64,000 nucleotides of DNA, from contig JABAKD010000017.1 in assembly GCA_012845835.1 (NCBI GenBank), positions 4,400,867 to 4,464,866 of the forward strand, read 5' to 3'. Made by a program: the position numbers and the translations under genes. Source of the stretch: Undaria pinnatifida. Taxonomy: Eukaryota; Sar; Phaeophyceae; Laminariales; Alariaceae. The notes under the pieces were generated by a model. It was given only the letters and a program-made list of their open reading frames with translations. It did no database searches and had not been told where the DNA came from. Positions 10,851 through 23,410 of the stretch are shown here, in pieces. The number at the start of each line of letters is the position of its first letter. Position 1 is the first letter of the stretch.

Positions 10851-10991
10851 GTACCGTTCCCTATTCTCGAGAGGTCCAGTAGCGTCGGTACGAGTAGCCT
10901 CTATTTCCCCGTTCGTTTTTCCATGTTTCAGGTTTTGATTGGCATCGTCGGAGACGAGGTTCGTTCGTTCCTTTTTTTGTTTTGATTTCAT

Positions 10992-12870
10992 GACTCTAGT
11001 ACACTAATTCCAAGTAGTTTGGAGCACATTTTTTCTCCTCGTGCATTTTCGGGGATATGTTCAAGCGCTTGGTACGATATCGTATGATACGGAGACCAGA
11101 GCAGGCTGCGAACGATAATCATAGCATGCATGTGCACAACAACCAGATGTAAAACCAGCGAGCAGCAGCAGAGCAGCAGCAGAGCAGCAGCAGCGGGAGC
11201 AGCAACGGAGCCAGAAGCTTGTGTTTTTTTGTGGGGTGTAGATGAATCTCTGTGTCAATGACGGGAGCCACGAGATCACAGGCAGAGCTCTCATCACCAC
11301 CGCGTATATCGTATATAGAGACCCCTCGTATGCACGATTTTTATCGAGAAAGGACTACGAGTACGTAGCCCTCCCGCAGAACATCATACCACCCGGGTTG
11401 TTTCCCCCATGAGCAAAAAAGCAACGATACAGAAGGATCAGTTTTAGATGCTTCAGTCTCTCCCCCCCCGGCGTTCTTGTGCCGGTGAGTCAGTTACCCT
11501 GGTAGGCCTGTTTACAGACGGCCGAACTATGTTGTGCATGTGCGGGACCTCCCTAAGCGGTGTGACTTTGAGACAACGCCAATACCCAGAAACTGCCAAC
11601 CTGCCGACATCCTTGCCCTTGCGGCTCTAGGAGCAGTAGTATGATGCACACGACCAGACTGTACGAGACTAAGCTATGTCTTTCCGTTTCGTTCTCTCTT
11701 CCGCTGCGTAAGGTACCCCCCCGCCTCTGACCCTCTGCTACTGTGTGATAAAAAGCCGAGGTACTGGTTTCGGGCTACAGCAGAAGTAGATTTTCTTATA
11801 TCCCTGGGCAAAGGTGTGTCCTATGCTTCAGCGCATCCATCGGTTGTCGATGGATGTTCTTATTCCCCCGCAAATATTAAAATTTGGCCTACGAGTAAGT
11901 TTCTTTTGAGACGCTCTTTCTTCTGAGAGGGATGGTAGCGTACGTCGGTACACAGCCCCCCCCCCCCCCCCGCCCCCCGCCCGCCGTTCTCCCGATATTC
12001 CGTGTCCTCGCCCTTCCTCACCATCGCCTGTAACCCTCGGCATCAGTCATCCTGCGCGACAAGCGGCCGTGCCCACCCGTTTTTCTTGCAGTGGAAATTT
12101 GGAATTTGCCTCGTCCTCCCTGCCAACCAACCCGCATTTTCGTGGAACCGTATTTTCGGTGCTGTAAGTCCAGAGTAGGCATTGCAACGTTGCAACATCA
12201 CAGCGGTTGGCAGCAGTAACCGCAACAGCAGCAGCAGCAGCAGCAGTCTGCATCACAGCAGCAGCACCACATGAACCCTGGTTTCCCTGGTACCTGATGT
12301 GAGATGTAGTCTTGATCGACCCTTTTAGCAAACAGCATAGACTAGAGCTCTGTAATCAGGTGTTGTCAAGCACCCCGGGTCTCAGGTTACCTCTGGTAGC
12401 ACGAAGTACTTATCAATACTGCTGTATTGAGTAAATCTGTGCTTGCTGGGTACCGGGCCCGCCCATAAGAACGTAACTGACAAGAACATCTGTCCGAATT
12501 TTTTAAACAAGAAAGCCCCCAGCCTTAAAAAACACATCCAAAACCCCAAGTATTACGAAAGTTTGACCCCTTGACCTCGAGTAGGGGCTGTTTGGTGCGG
12601 TGGAGGCGGCCGCGTGATACTCTTATTTCACTCACGACATGGAATGCCTAAAAAGGTAATCGTGCGTGGGCGGAAACTGCGTGTGCACTACCGCCGCATG
12701 TGACGGTGTTTAGCACACCCCCTCCGACGAGCTTCGGATGCCGATTTCTCGACGACCGGTCGAGTCTAAACACCGAGCGACACGTCTCTGGAAATATCTG
12801 GACGACATCCTCCCAAAACCGCCACCGTTGTTATTCGTGCCGCGCTGGTTTTGCAGGAAACCGGGTCAGC
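10992..12870. other. Intergenic; no gene recognised
   Basis: Mixed-composition DNA with a CAGCAG-rich patch (11155-11210, 12220-12265) and a C tract (11957-11972). No supported coding sequence. Confidence 0.5.
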
Positions 12871-12873
12871 ATT

Positions 12874-12982
12874 TCATCCCAGGGGGGGTGTTATACACTA
12901 TCCCAGGGGGGGTGTTATTATCCCAGGGGGGGTGTTTTTATCCCAGGGGGGGTGTTATTATCCAAGGAGGGGTGTTATACAC
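12874..12982 (+). repeat. Short array of G7-containing 17-22-bp units
   Basis: Five to six copies of TATCCCAGGGGGGGTGTTAT, the last with the G run broken (AAGGAGGGG). Five separate G runs on one strand within about 100 bp could form a G-quadruplex. Confidence 0.85.
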
Positions 12983-12989
12983 TGCTATG

Positions 12990-15228
12990 ATATACAGTGT
13001 TGTAATAGGAAAACCACCTTCTCGGGGGCCGAAATAAGATCGTGCGCTTTCGCGCGCGCCCAGGTGTAGGACTTGACTCATGTGAGACTGCAGACGGGAA
13101 CATCGACGACGAAAATACTGTACGACGTACTGCTGTGTAGGTGATTACGGTTGGCGATGATAAAATTGGTGTCCGAACGACGACGCGAACAATGCGAATA
13201 CTCGTACGGAGTGGACGGGCGCAGCACGATCCTACTGCTCGTGCTGCTGCTCGCTCACGCTGTGATGATACTGGTAGGCGCTTGATATATATGAGGATAT
13301 CGCTGACCATCGTCGCTTCATTTGGTCCTCACGCTTTGGGTGGAAAGGAAGCCAACATACACACGCACGCATGCATCGGTCCCGAGAGGGACAATATTTG
13401 CGAAAATAGTGTCGTTGTTGTCGTTATCCGGTGTCGCATGCAAGCGAGACAGCAGCGGAAGCGGAGCAAACAGGGTCGTATTCGTAGTGCCACCGTTTAC
13501 TACTGCTGTTGCACTGCTCTGCTGTGCCAGGTATAGTCTAGTCTCTCAAGTCTAGACTGTCAAAACCTAATGTGCCGGGTATATCATGTGTCCCAGGTCG
13601 CTACGAGTACTACTGCCGTAGTACCAGGACCAAGTATAACAGCAGGAAACGAACACGATCACCACCCTGAACGGTTGTGGCGTTGCAGCAGCACCATACA
13701 CCAGACCAGCAAACAGAACTTTCGAGTGGTGTGAAATTCAAATGTCTCCCCTACCACTTGCGACCTCCTGCCGCGACATAGAATTATTTCAACATATGTA
13801 CATGACGCGGGCAAGCGTATACAAATACGAGCCGCATGGCACTGCTGCTGCAGCAAATACGCGTCTATGATATACTTACACATGGATTCATAAAAGAAAC
13901 AGAACAAAAAAGAATTACGTAATCCTTCCACACCGAATCGCCGTTTTTTGTTTTTGCGCATTCCATCCATAATATTGACACTTCTCTCTCTTTCTCCCCA
14001 CTATCAGGGGCACTAAGCAGGCTCTTGGTCCCCCCCCACCCACTACGGTGGTACATGCCTTCATTTTAATGGCGAGAAGAGTTGAGCCCTTTCTTCCCTC
14101 GTCGACTCGCATGGAATTGCGCCTACCCGCGCCGCTAGGCGCTCTCAGAAGTAGATTGCTTTTCATTTTGCGTATACTACTACTCAAAAGTCGTGATATA
14201 CTCGTCGTATGATCAATGCGTTAGTATGTGTGCAGCAACAGCCGTACCGTACATCATATGTTTACGGTGGGAACAATAATATTGTTGTTGTTGTTTCACA
14301 TTAACTCTGTTCAAACAATACTAAAAAATACCAGCACTCTGCACACAGGTAACTCTGTACACAAGTCATTTGAAGGCAGGTAGTAAATTTTTCCGATCCG
14401 GCCAAATCAACCTGGTCAAGCACAGCATCCATGCCGGCCAAGTCCACCTGCTATGGCTTCACAAGCCACAGCATCCATCCACAGCTCACCCCATAGCCTT
14501 CGGGGGGGGGTTAGGGTTCTTGTCAGGTGGTCGGCGTGAAGGAGCATAGCCAAAGCCTCCCTAACGAGTTACTATTATCAGGCTTCAATAGGGGCTCAAA
14601 AGTACGAATGATATGTAGACTACACGAGTACTCACCCGTAGAATACGTCTAATGTATGAATACAGTACAAACGGGGTTTTTCTTCTTTTCCAGGTGTATA
14701 CTTGTATAACAGCTACAAGCGTAGCTGATGCCTGGTACGTTTCCTTATTATTATTTTGTTTTTGTTTTTGTTTTTGTTTTTGTTTATTTCGTATTCTCTC
14801 TTCCAATGTATTTCTGTTGCTGACGTATGTATGTTGTGCCTGTCGTACCCAGTACTAGGGCATGACATTGCGTTGTCGAATGCATTACGATGCATTATCT
14901 CTGTGTCGTAGCTTGTGACCACAGAGCTGATCTTTCTAGGGTGAAGAATCAGTACGGACACTGGGTGTGCTGGATGTCGACGAGTAGAAGAACGGTTTAA
15001 TGTGAAGAACACACACACACGATACGATAAGGTATGATGTGGTATGATAACGTAAGAAAACGACGGACGGCAGGTTATGAAACAAGCTACACGGGCCTTA
15101 TGATGCGGGCATGCGGGCACAGCAAATAGCAGCCATTGAATATTTCCAGGTGTTACACCCATGACAGGACATGACAGAGGGCGTATCGGTGGTATAATAG
15201 AACCCAGATCACACATGTGATGGTACTA
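12990..15228. other. Intergenic; no gene recognised
   Basis: AT- and GTA-rich DNA with a TTTTTG microsatellite (14752-14786) and a TTGTTG patch followed by CACATTAACTC (14284-14310), the latter part of a dispersed motif also near 22600, 22750, 29820 and 34740. No supported gene. Confidence 0.5.
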
Positions 15229-15752
15229 AGTACGTATAATTATATCCGTATCATATCGTATTCTCTTCAGGTTCATAAATAGCTGTTGAACCTTCCTTCC
15301 TTTTTCTCATCCGTCGTTGGCCAAACCATTCTCTTTCGCTCATCCATTCAATGCTGCTTCTGTTGTTGTTGTTGTCGATCATGATGATGAGATGATCGCT
15401 GTTGTTGTCGTGTATGATATGGCATGATCGTCGTCGTGTTGTCTTTGTCGTTGAGTTGGCGTTTTTGCCTCGCGTTTTCTTCGACTCTCTCCCGCCCATT
15501 TCTTGTTTTGCGTTTTGACAGCAGTGAAACACGTGATACGGACAGCCAACCCTGAAACCTCCCGCCCTAGCCCACAAGGACATCGACACTACAGCAGTAG
15601 TATCATACCTCCAACAGCCACCGTCGCATCACCACAACCACAAGCACAGCACCACAGCAACCACAATGCCCCAACAACGACCACAACCACAACACCCCAG
15701 GACTACTACAACAACCACAACCGCAACAGCAGCAGCATCACAACGAGGGTGG
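15229..15752 (+). repeat. 0.5-kb duplicated segment, copy 1
   Basis: Starts ACGTATAATTATATCCGTAT and ends AACGAGGGTGGCGTTGGA. It matches 16129-16663 over its whole length with scattered substitutions. It includes a GTTGTTGTTG run and a CAACCACAACC stretch. A SINE lies directly after it. The long open frames on both strands are translations of these repeats. Confidence 0.9.
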
Positions 15753-15756
15753 CGTT

Positions 15757-16074
15757 GGATTTTTTTTCTTGTCTTCTTTTTTTCTCGCACACTTCCACTT
15801 TCCAGCTTCTGAACAAGCCGTGGTCACAGGTGTCGTCCCTTCTTCCCCCCAGTTCTTGCCTTCAATTTTTATCGCGCATAGGGTTTAGCATTTCCACTGC
15901 TCGTCGATTTTTCATCGAGTGTTGCTAACTCACGCTCTCGCGCTTTCCGCAAGTCAATTTGTGCGCAAGAAAAAGTCCCTACGAATTTATACAAGTATGC
16001 ACTCGGGGGGATTCGAACTCACGAAACTGACCTATACCAGGCTCGAGGATAATCTGATACGCCACCGGGGCGAC
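15757..16074 (-). mobile_element. tRNA-derived SINE, nearly complete copy
   Basis: Read on the minus strand, the head (16074-15998) resembles a tRNA. It has an A-box-like TGGCGTATCAG and a B-box GAGTTCGAATCC, the two internal RNA polymerase III promoter parts. A body of about 200 bp follows, with GCGAGAGCGTGAGTTAGCAA, TCGACGAGCAGTGG and CCACGGCTTGTTCAGAAGCT, and the element ends in an A-rich tail. No coding capacity. A second copy with its head is at 44056-44375. Body-only copies are at 17300-17540 and 34966-35165, and a relative with a different tRNA-like head is at 51028-51400. Confidence 0.8.
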
Positions 16075-16128
16075 CGGCTACGTATACCAGGTACCAGGCA
16101 TCGTATGATACGACGACGTAAAACAACT

Positions 16129-16663
16129 ACGTATAATTATACCCGTATCATATCATACGCTTTTCATGTCCATAAATAGCTGTTGAACCTTCCTTCCTTT
16201 CTCTCATCCATCGTTGGCCAAACGATTTTCGTTCGTTCATCCATTCAATGCTGTTGTTGTTGTTGTTGTTGTTGTCGGTCATCATGATGATGAGATGATC
16301 GCTGTTGTTGTCGTGTATGATATGGCATGATCGTCGTCGTGTTGTCTTTGTCGTTGAGGTGACTTTCCTGCCTCGCGTTTTCTTCGATTCTCTCCCGCCC
16401 ATTTCTTTTTTTGCGTTTTGACATAAGTGAAACACGTGATACGGACAACCAACCCTGAAACCTCCCGCCCTAGCCCACAAGGACATCGACACTGCAGCAG
16501 TAGTACCATACCTCCAACAACAACCACCATCGCATCACCACAACCACAAGCACAACACCACAGCAACCACAACTGCCCCAACAACGATCGCAATCACAAC
16601 ACCCCAGGACTACTACAACAACCACAACCGCAACAGCAGCAGCATCAAAACGAGGGTGGCGTT
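16129..16663 (+). repeat. 0.5-kb duplicated segment, copy 2
   Basis: Second copy of 15229-15752, same orientation, starting [25 protein letters not shown] sits between the copies, which suggests segment duplication with the SINE inserted beside one copy. Confidence 0.9.
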
Positions 16664-16669
16664 GGATAT

Positions 16670-17299
16670 CGTATATCAGCTACCAGGTATCGTTTGATAC
16701 TACGACGTCGTACTGCTCTCTTTTTTTTTCTGTGTAGGACCGATGCATCTAAAGCAAGTTTCAATGTGGAATCAGAATTTCGAATTCTGACATCTCCTTA
16801 TATATTATAATACGTATCGAGCGCCTTTTTCCTGCCCTCCATCCCCCTCTGGCACGGCTTGTCCTATATGCGGGACGGGCAGGCATGCGACGTCCTGCCG
16901 TTTGGTTTTGGTAAATTTCAATGTTGTTGCACGTCGACCCAGATCAACCGACCCCAGACCTACATCCCTAACCCTTACCCTATCCGGCCCTTTGGGGGTC
17001 TCGAGGTCAGCAGGGGCAGTCTCACGGTGGCGTTTTTCCAACAACACCCAGGGCGGCCAAATGGCCACAGCCTCGGCCAATCAGACCAGCGACCTGCAGG
17101 AAGGTGTTAGCGTACCCTTCCTGCATTTAATCGAATCCTTCGATGTGAAAAAAAATGTGTGTAACACCACCACCACCGCCGTGTAAACTAAACGAGCAAT
17201 AGCTTTTGGACGCCTTGTATTGGGTGCATATTTCTGTGTGGCACGATTTCGATACCAGAAGGAGGGGGGGGTGAGGTTCGTTCGGGGTGCGTTACTTGT
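16670..17299. other. Non-coding; short telomere-like patch
   Basis: Contains CCCTAACCCTTACCCTATCC (about 16967-16986) next to sequence related to the flank of the 29.3-kb telomere-like tract (shared GACCTCGAG…GCAGGGGCAG). The open frames here are not convincing. Confidence 0.5.
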
Positions 17300-17540
17300 T
17301 TTCGATTCTGGGAGCTCGTTGACAGTTGACCCTGTCTATAAAGCGCGAGAGCGGGAGTTAGCAACACTCGACGAAAAATCGTCGAGCAGTGGGATTGCTG
17401 AACCCTATGCGCGATACAAATTGAAGGCAAGAACCGGGGAGAAGGGACGATGCCTGTGGCCACGGCTTGTCCAGAAGCTGGAAAGTGGAAGTGTGAGAAA
17501 AAAATAAAGAAAATAAAAAATAAAAAATAAAATAATAATA
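17300..17540 (+). mobile_element. tRNA-derived SINE, body and tail
   Basis: Plus-strand copy of the SINE body (GCGAGAGCGGGAGTTAGCAA, CCACGGCTTGTCCAGAAGCT) ending in an A-rich AAATAAA tail at 17500-17540. The tRNA-like head is diverged or missing. Confidence 0.75.
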
Positions 17541-17689
17541 CTACGAGCAGTTTTGTACCACCGGTATTTGCCTTGTTAGGACTTGGAGCCCATGTATTGC
17601 AACAAAAAAGCGGTGATTGCGACACCGTCAAGCACGTAGACATCTATCACGGTTCTGCAGGAGTGTCACGCAGTCCCCTACGTCAGTAG
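17541..17689. other. Spacer before the 130-bp satellite
   Basis: Short non-coding stretch between the SINE tail and the satellite. Confidence 0.4.
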
Positions 17690-18855
17690 AGCTTACCACT
17701 TGTTCGAAGATTCACGTTCATTGGTCCAATCGTGATGTTTCCGATTGTTCAATTGGTCCAACAAAATCACCAAAATTGCACCATGATCGACCCGGACATG
17801 ACGTCGGTATAGGTCACCACTTATTCGAAGCTGCCTTTTGATTGGTCAAATCATGGTGTTTCGGGATGATTTATTGGTTCAACAACAAACGCGAAAAAAT
17901 CCGCGTAGCACCCTGATCGCACCCAGACCTGACACGGGTACGGCTTGCCACTAAGTCGAAGCTGCCCGTTCATTGATTGGTCAAATCATGGCCTTTCGGG
18001 ATGTTGGTCCAACGAAAGCACAACAATGAGCTTAGCACCCTGATCGCACCCAGACCTGACATCGGTAGAGCGTACCACTTACTCGAAGCCGTCCGTTCAT
18101 TGGTCAAATCATATGGTTCGGGATGTTTTATTGGTCCAACAACAAACGCACAAGAATCCACTTACCACCCTGATCGCACCCAGACCTGACATCGGTAGAA
18201 CTTACCACTTATTAGAAGATGCCCATTCATTGGTCAAACTATGGTGTTCGGGATGTTTTATTGGTCCAACGACAAACGCGAAGAAATCCGCTTAGCACCC
18301 TGATCGCACTCAGACCTGACACCGGTACGGCTTGCCACTTATTCGAAGCTACCCGGTCAATGATTGGTCAAATCATGGCCTTTCGGGATGTTTTATTGGT
18401 CCAACGAAAGCACAACCCTGCGCTTAGCACCCTGATCGCACCCAGGCCTGACATCGGTAGAGCGTACCACTTAGTCGAAGCTGTCCGTTCATTGGTCAAA
18501 TCATGATGTTTCGGGATGTTTTATTGGTCCAGCAACAAACGCACAAAATATCCAATTACCACCCTGATGGCACCCAGACCTGACAACGGTAGAACTTACC
18601 ACTTATTAGAAGATGCCATTCATTGGTCAAATTATGGTGTTTCGGGATGTTTTATTGGTCCAACCAAAACGCGAAGAAATCTGCCAAGCTCCCTGATCGC
18701 ACCCAGACGTGACATCGGTAGAGCCTACCACATATTCGAAGCTGCCCGTTCATCGGTCGAATCGTGGTGTTTCGGAATGTTTTATTGGTCCAACAAACGC
18801 GCAAAAATCCGCTCGGCACCGCCGTGATCGCACCCAGACCTGATCCTACCCGGAC
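17690..18855 (+). repeat. 130-bp satellite, about nine copies, two CCAAT motifs per unit
   Basis: Unit landmarks are CATTGGTCAAATCATGG, TTTCGGGATGTTTTATTGGT, CCCTGATCGCACCCAGACCT and GACATCGGTAGA. ATTGGTCC recurs at about 17751, 17872, 18003, 18130, 18260, 18393, 18525, 18654 and 18786, a spacing near 130 bp. Each unit carries two ATTGG (inverse CCAAT) motifs about 30 bp apart. Copies differ by substitutions and small indels. No function is shown. Confidence 0.92.
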
Positions 18856-20924
18856 CTGGGCCCTCCAAACTGACCCGCCTATACCCAACACCACGCGTAT
18901 AGTGAGTTCCTACTAGGTATACATTTTATGCGACCTAAGGCGGTTGGAACTCCCCCTACACACACACGCTCGCAAAAACACCCCCTCCCCCCCAGTACAC
19001 AGCCAGCCGCCGGCAGGGCCCACCGAGCACCCTCATCCCACGCTGGCCGAAGTCGACCTTCGGCGACAGCACATCGAGGGCCGGCAGAGGCCACAGCCAG
19101 CAATCAATTTTTTGTGGAATAAGGGGTATTGAAGCTTCCCCTTGCATTGTCGTTGCACTTCGGATGCACCGCCTACCCCAGCGACCCTGGCTGTTTCGTT
19201 TGGTCCATGCTGTAATTTTTTTTTTTCCCCCGCCTTCGGCGGAAGGCGAAAAATGAAAGCTTAACCAGTTTAGCACCGCAGTCCCGATATGGGGACAACA
19301 CACTTGGAATCAGACGGTGCTTTTTTTGTTGCGGTTTGAAATGGGCTAAGCTCACCACACTTTCACGTATTTTCATACCGGTGCATGTGGTGTGTTAATT
19401 TAACTCAGTTGTATTCGCAACCCAGCGCTAGCTGACGTATCTTCAGTTTCCGCGGTATCGCCAGCGCGAGCTGTCCCTACCGACGGTCACCGGTACTATT
19501 CCAGCAGCGCAAGCTGCCGTTGTATACGGATGCGTGAGTATGTCGACCCGACTTGATCCCTTGGGATCATGTACGGTGGAGGTAGCCACCCGGAATGACA
19601 TCGTTCCGGATAATGCAGGTAATCGTCAGTTTTTTTTTTTTTCTACGCTTTTTCCCCTCTGAATTTCCGTGAGGGGTTGATTAATCGCACAGCAGTGACT
19701 TCGGTCGGTTCCACCGCTATATACGGAATTGGCGGTTGCCATGTAAGAGTTAGCAAGTAACTCGCCTTTTCCCCCAAAAAGAAGCCTCAGGCTCATGCTG
19801 GGTTGTTTCTTGTTTCGCATGACCATACTTTTGACACACTGCTGTACGCCTGCGACACACGCTTTGGGGATCGACTGCTGTACGCTTGCTTGGGAGTAGA
19901 GGTGGGTCGTTTTCGCTTAATATGAAATGGTGTGTGTTGAGATAGAAAGCATGCACAAACACATCCGTCAAATGTTTTATGTTTATACGATGTACATGTC
20001 GGCGTATAATGCGTTCGAACCTCGAGACCCCTTCCTCTTCCTCGGACAAGGCCCAAGAGATCGCCCTTCTTTTTTTCCTTTCCTCCTTTCAGCCTTCTTT
20101 CACTCGTAGCCACCCCCTGCTCTTCGACCACATATATATGCCTATGTATAACACGGTCCTTACTCCTTATTACTTTCTGAAAGCAGCAACCGCGGCGACG
20201 GTTGTAACTGCAGCAGCAGCAGCAGCAGCAGCAGAAGCAGCAGAAGCAGCAGTATCAAGGGCCTGTTCCCGCTATTGCTCTGCGGCGCCGTCCAGGCGCA
20301 AAATAACTGACAATCGGATTGTAGGACGAATACAATCCCATGCCAGGGCTTGGTTTTGGTACGGCAGTAGCCGGCCTGTTTGGGGTTTTCTGTCGTGCAA
20401 GGCGAGTTTTTTTATTGTTTTTTGTTGTGGGACGCCATACATGGAGTGGCTGCCTTATTCTTACGGCGTGATATTTGTCCCACTGCTGCAGCAGCGCCCA
20501 CGCAGGCAGCACCAGCAGAGCAGGTGCCTACTCTTTGCTCTGGCGCAGGTCGAGCCCCGCAAGGTTAACCAGAAGAAGTGGCTCCCTCCCTCGCAAGAGG
20601 CGTATGCCACGGTAGCGGGTGGTCCTGTTTTTTCCTGATGCTCCTCCATTAACCCCTCCATCACTGGAAAGCCGTTTTTTGGGCACAAATAACTTGGAAT
20701 TAGTACAGGGAGGTTTTTTGGGGGGCTCTAAAATCTCTGAATCTCTCGCCCAAAAGCTGCCTTTGTGAAAAAGCATGAGAAAAATTGCCACCCGAACAGC
20801 AGTCCCATGGCCTAGTAATAACGCCAATGACGATGTAAAGCGGAATTGATATTCCAACGATACAGGGTAGGTGTTGCGGTCGTTTGTTTTAGGGGCACCG
20901 TATCATATCCCAAGAAGGTTGAAA
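18856..20924. other. Intergenic; no gene recognised; decayed TTAA mini-element
   Basis: Contains a decayed TTAA mini-element (20648-20740) and a CAG-rich patch (20208-20250). The longest frame (19979-20638) runs through that repeat and has no recognisable domain. Confidence 0.5.
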
Positions 20925-21482
20925 AGAAGAAGAGGTACAGTACCCCTATTGTGGCACGCGTACTATCCCAGAATTTGTATGTCCCAGAAATGTTTTCGCC
21001 AAAAAGAGGTACTGTACCCCTATCATGACATGCGTATTATCTCAGAGTTTGTATGTCCCAGAAATATTTTCGCCAAAAAGAGGTACTGCACCCCTATTGT
21101 GGCACGCGTACTATCCCAGAGTTTGTATGTCCCAGAAATGTGTTCTCCAAAAAGAGGTACTGTACCCCTATCGTGGCACGCGTACTATCCCAGAATTTGT
21201 ATGTCCCAGAAAGGTTTTCGTCAAAAAGAAGTACTGTACCCCTATCGTGGCACGCGTTTTATCCCAGAATTTGTATGTCCCAGAAAGGTTTTCGTCAAAA
21301 AGAGGTACTGTATCCCTATCGTGGCATGCGCACTATCCCAGAATTTTTGTATGTCCTAGAAATGTTTTTGCAAAAAGAGGTGCTGCACCGCTATCGTGGC
21401 ACACGTACTACCTCAGAATTTTTATTCCCAGAAATAGTTTCGCCAAAAAGAGGTACCACACCCCTTTCGTAGCACGCGTTGC
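20925..21482 (+). repeat. 74-bp satellite built on a MITE end
   Basis: Eight units with AAAAAGAGGTACTGTACCCC, TATCGTGGCACGCGTACTAT and TTTGTATGTCCCAGAAATG. Starts fall near 20930, 21003, 21077, 21150, 21224, 21298, 21372 and 21448. Because 74 is not a multiple of three, the array is open in all three frames and gives false proteins of up to 163 residues. The CCAAAAAGAGGTA…CCTATCGTGGCACGCGT part matches the terminus of the MITE family at 44885, 49965 and 54712. Confidence 0.92.
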
Positions 21483-22876
21483 AAGCCCCTGTTATTGCCC
21501 CTGCACAGGAGTATGATAGCTACTCGTCACTGCTCTGAATACCCCGCTGGTAATCTGACAGCAGCACTCGCGCAAAAGCTTGTGAGCTCTGCCGCCGCCA
21601 GATAGTATCCCCTTCAACGCGGGTTGCGCAGTTTTCGTGTGCAGAATGGCTGTAGGCTGGACGTCTATGTAGAAATCGCTCGATTGACCCTGGTGCTAGC
21701 TAGCGCTAAGGGGAGCCACCGAGCTATGTCTTGCGTGAGGACATAGCACAACCCGGAGTGATGGAAGAATCACACACAGCTTGCCAGTGGCCCTAGCCTT
21801 GATTGGAAAGCTGTGTGTGCTGTCTTCACATTAACCCGTTCTTTCTACCCAACGGCATCAGTGCGCGTACCAGTGCACCCAGTGTCGTGCTGATTCTCCA
21901 TCGTAGAGATACACATTCTATAAATTTATATTACACTCGAAGCAGTGAGATCGAAGATTTCGTCGAAACTCGTGTTTGCAAGCTGTGTGCGGTACTCCGA
22001 TCGCGCGTGTTGCTGGGTGTGTGTCCTCATTAAGGATACGGATGGGCGACTCGCCTTAGAACTACAGTGTAGCTTTTACCAGGGTATGTGGCCACAGACT
22101 GTGAGCCAGAGCAAAAAAACAACCGCAAGTAGGCAAGGTGAAGGCAAAGCGAGCTGTGCACTGCTGTTACTTCTTTAAAATAATAATACTTGGTGTCAAT
22201 ACTGCCACAACTACCTCACCTATCACCTATTACCCCCTTTAGAGCCCCCGAACCCCTCCCTATACTAAATCCAAGTAATTTTGTCCCCCAAAACGGTAGG
22301 TGTCAACAGCAGTGACTATTGCATGTGTACGTAGACCACACTTGTGTATTCCGAGTTTATTCGCATGTTCTCAGAAATGGTAATATGAATAATATGACAC
22401 CTGCAAGAATTCACCCAGTCTGGGACAGACTGGTGTCATGGCATTTGCATTACACAGCATTCGCGACCGCGCCATGGCGGGCGAAGCGTGATGCGTGGCA
22501 TAAATAGTCCGTCGCGCACGCTCCGCATGATATTTCTTCCTCGTGAGAAGTCGTATGCACTACGATTACCTGTTGTTGTTTGTTGTTGTCGTTGTTCTCA
22601 CATTAGCTCGCGTGATCGAGTCCGTGGTCGCAGGACAGGCGCTAGTCACTCTGGAGTGGAAGAATATTCCAGGAAAAAAATAAAATATAACTTTAGTTGT
22701 TAGCCCTTGAGGAACTGCATGACTGAGGTTGTTGTCGCTGTCGTTCTCACATTACCTTGTCAGCGCCGTGTTTTAGAAATAGAGCGACCTCATAAGCAAC
22801 ACGCACGCGCGCCATACCAATTTTCCTTGTGAGGGGTCGTCCGCGCTACCAGGTACCTGGTAGTACCATTTAACTA
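21483..22876. other. Intergenic; no gene recognised
   Basis: Contains an inverted TTAA mini-element remnant (22238-22301) and dispersed motifs: CTCACATTAGCTCGCGTGAT near 22596 and TTTGCAAGCTGTGTGCGGTA near 21973. No supported coding sequence. Confidence 0.5.
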
Positions 22877-22883
22877 TTAACCC

Positions 22884-22940
<57 letters not shown>

Positions 22941-23066
22941 TTGTTGTTGTTTTTGTTGTTGTTGGTGTTGGTGTTGGTGTTGGTGTTGGTGTTGGTGTTG
23001 GTGTTGGTGATTGGTGTTGGTGTTGGTGTTGTTGTTGTTGTTGTCGTTGTTGTCGATGTTGCTGTT
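22884..23066 (+). repeat. GTT / GTTGGT microsatellite
   Basis: (TTG)n passing into (GTTGGT)n and back. Low-complexity Val/Leu or Asn/Thr frames arise from it on both strands. Confidence 0.95.
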
Positions 23067-23257
23067 GTTTTCACGTCACCTCATCACCGCCACAATCTAG
23101 TTGTGGCTACCTAAATTATACATGTGCGGCGTCATTGTGTCAATGCCCTAAGGAAGGGCGTGCTGCAACCAAGTAGTATCGTGCTCAGCGCGTGCCGCAC
23201 TTCGGGTGTTATTTTTCAACCACGCCTAACTAATACCAACCCTAACCCAAACAAAAC

Positions 23258-23410
23258 ACCGGTCCAATCGTCCCTTGTCACCGGTCCAATCGTCCCTTGT
23301 CACCGGTCCAATCGTCCCTTGTCACCGGTCCAATCGTCCCTTGTCACCGGTCCAAACGTCCCTTGTCACCGGTCCAATCGTCCCTTGCCACCGGTCCAAT
23401 CGTCCCTTGT
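23258..23410 (+). repeat. 22-bp minisatellite with CCAAT
   Basis: Seven consecutive copies of ACCGGTCCAATCGTCCCTTG plus two bases. One unit has CCAAAC instead of CCAATC. Each other unit holds a CCAAT box and an ACCGGT palindrome. Confidence 0.93.

Noticed and set aside
15998-16074. Functional tRNA gene (minus strand)
   Set aside because: A and B boxes are present, but a cloverleaf with acceptor stem and anticodon arm does not close, and the SINE body follows directly.
19979-20638. 219-residue plus-strand frame
   Set aside because: Contains a CAG-encoded Ala run, and the last part overlaps DNA similar to dispersed repeats; no domain recognised.
20871-21516. Repeat proteins of about 140-160 residues in three plus frames
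   Set aside because: A 74-bp satellite cycles through all frames; it contains a MITE terminus, not a gene.
23258-23410. CRISPR-like array
   Set aside because: The repeats are contiguous with no unique spacers, in a eukaryotic genome; it is a simple 22-bp minisatellite.
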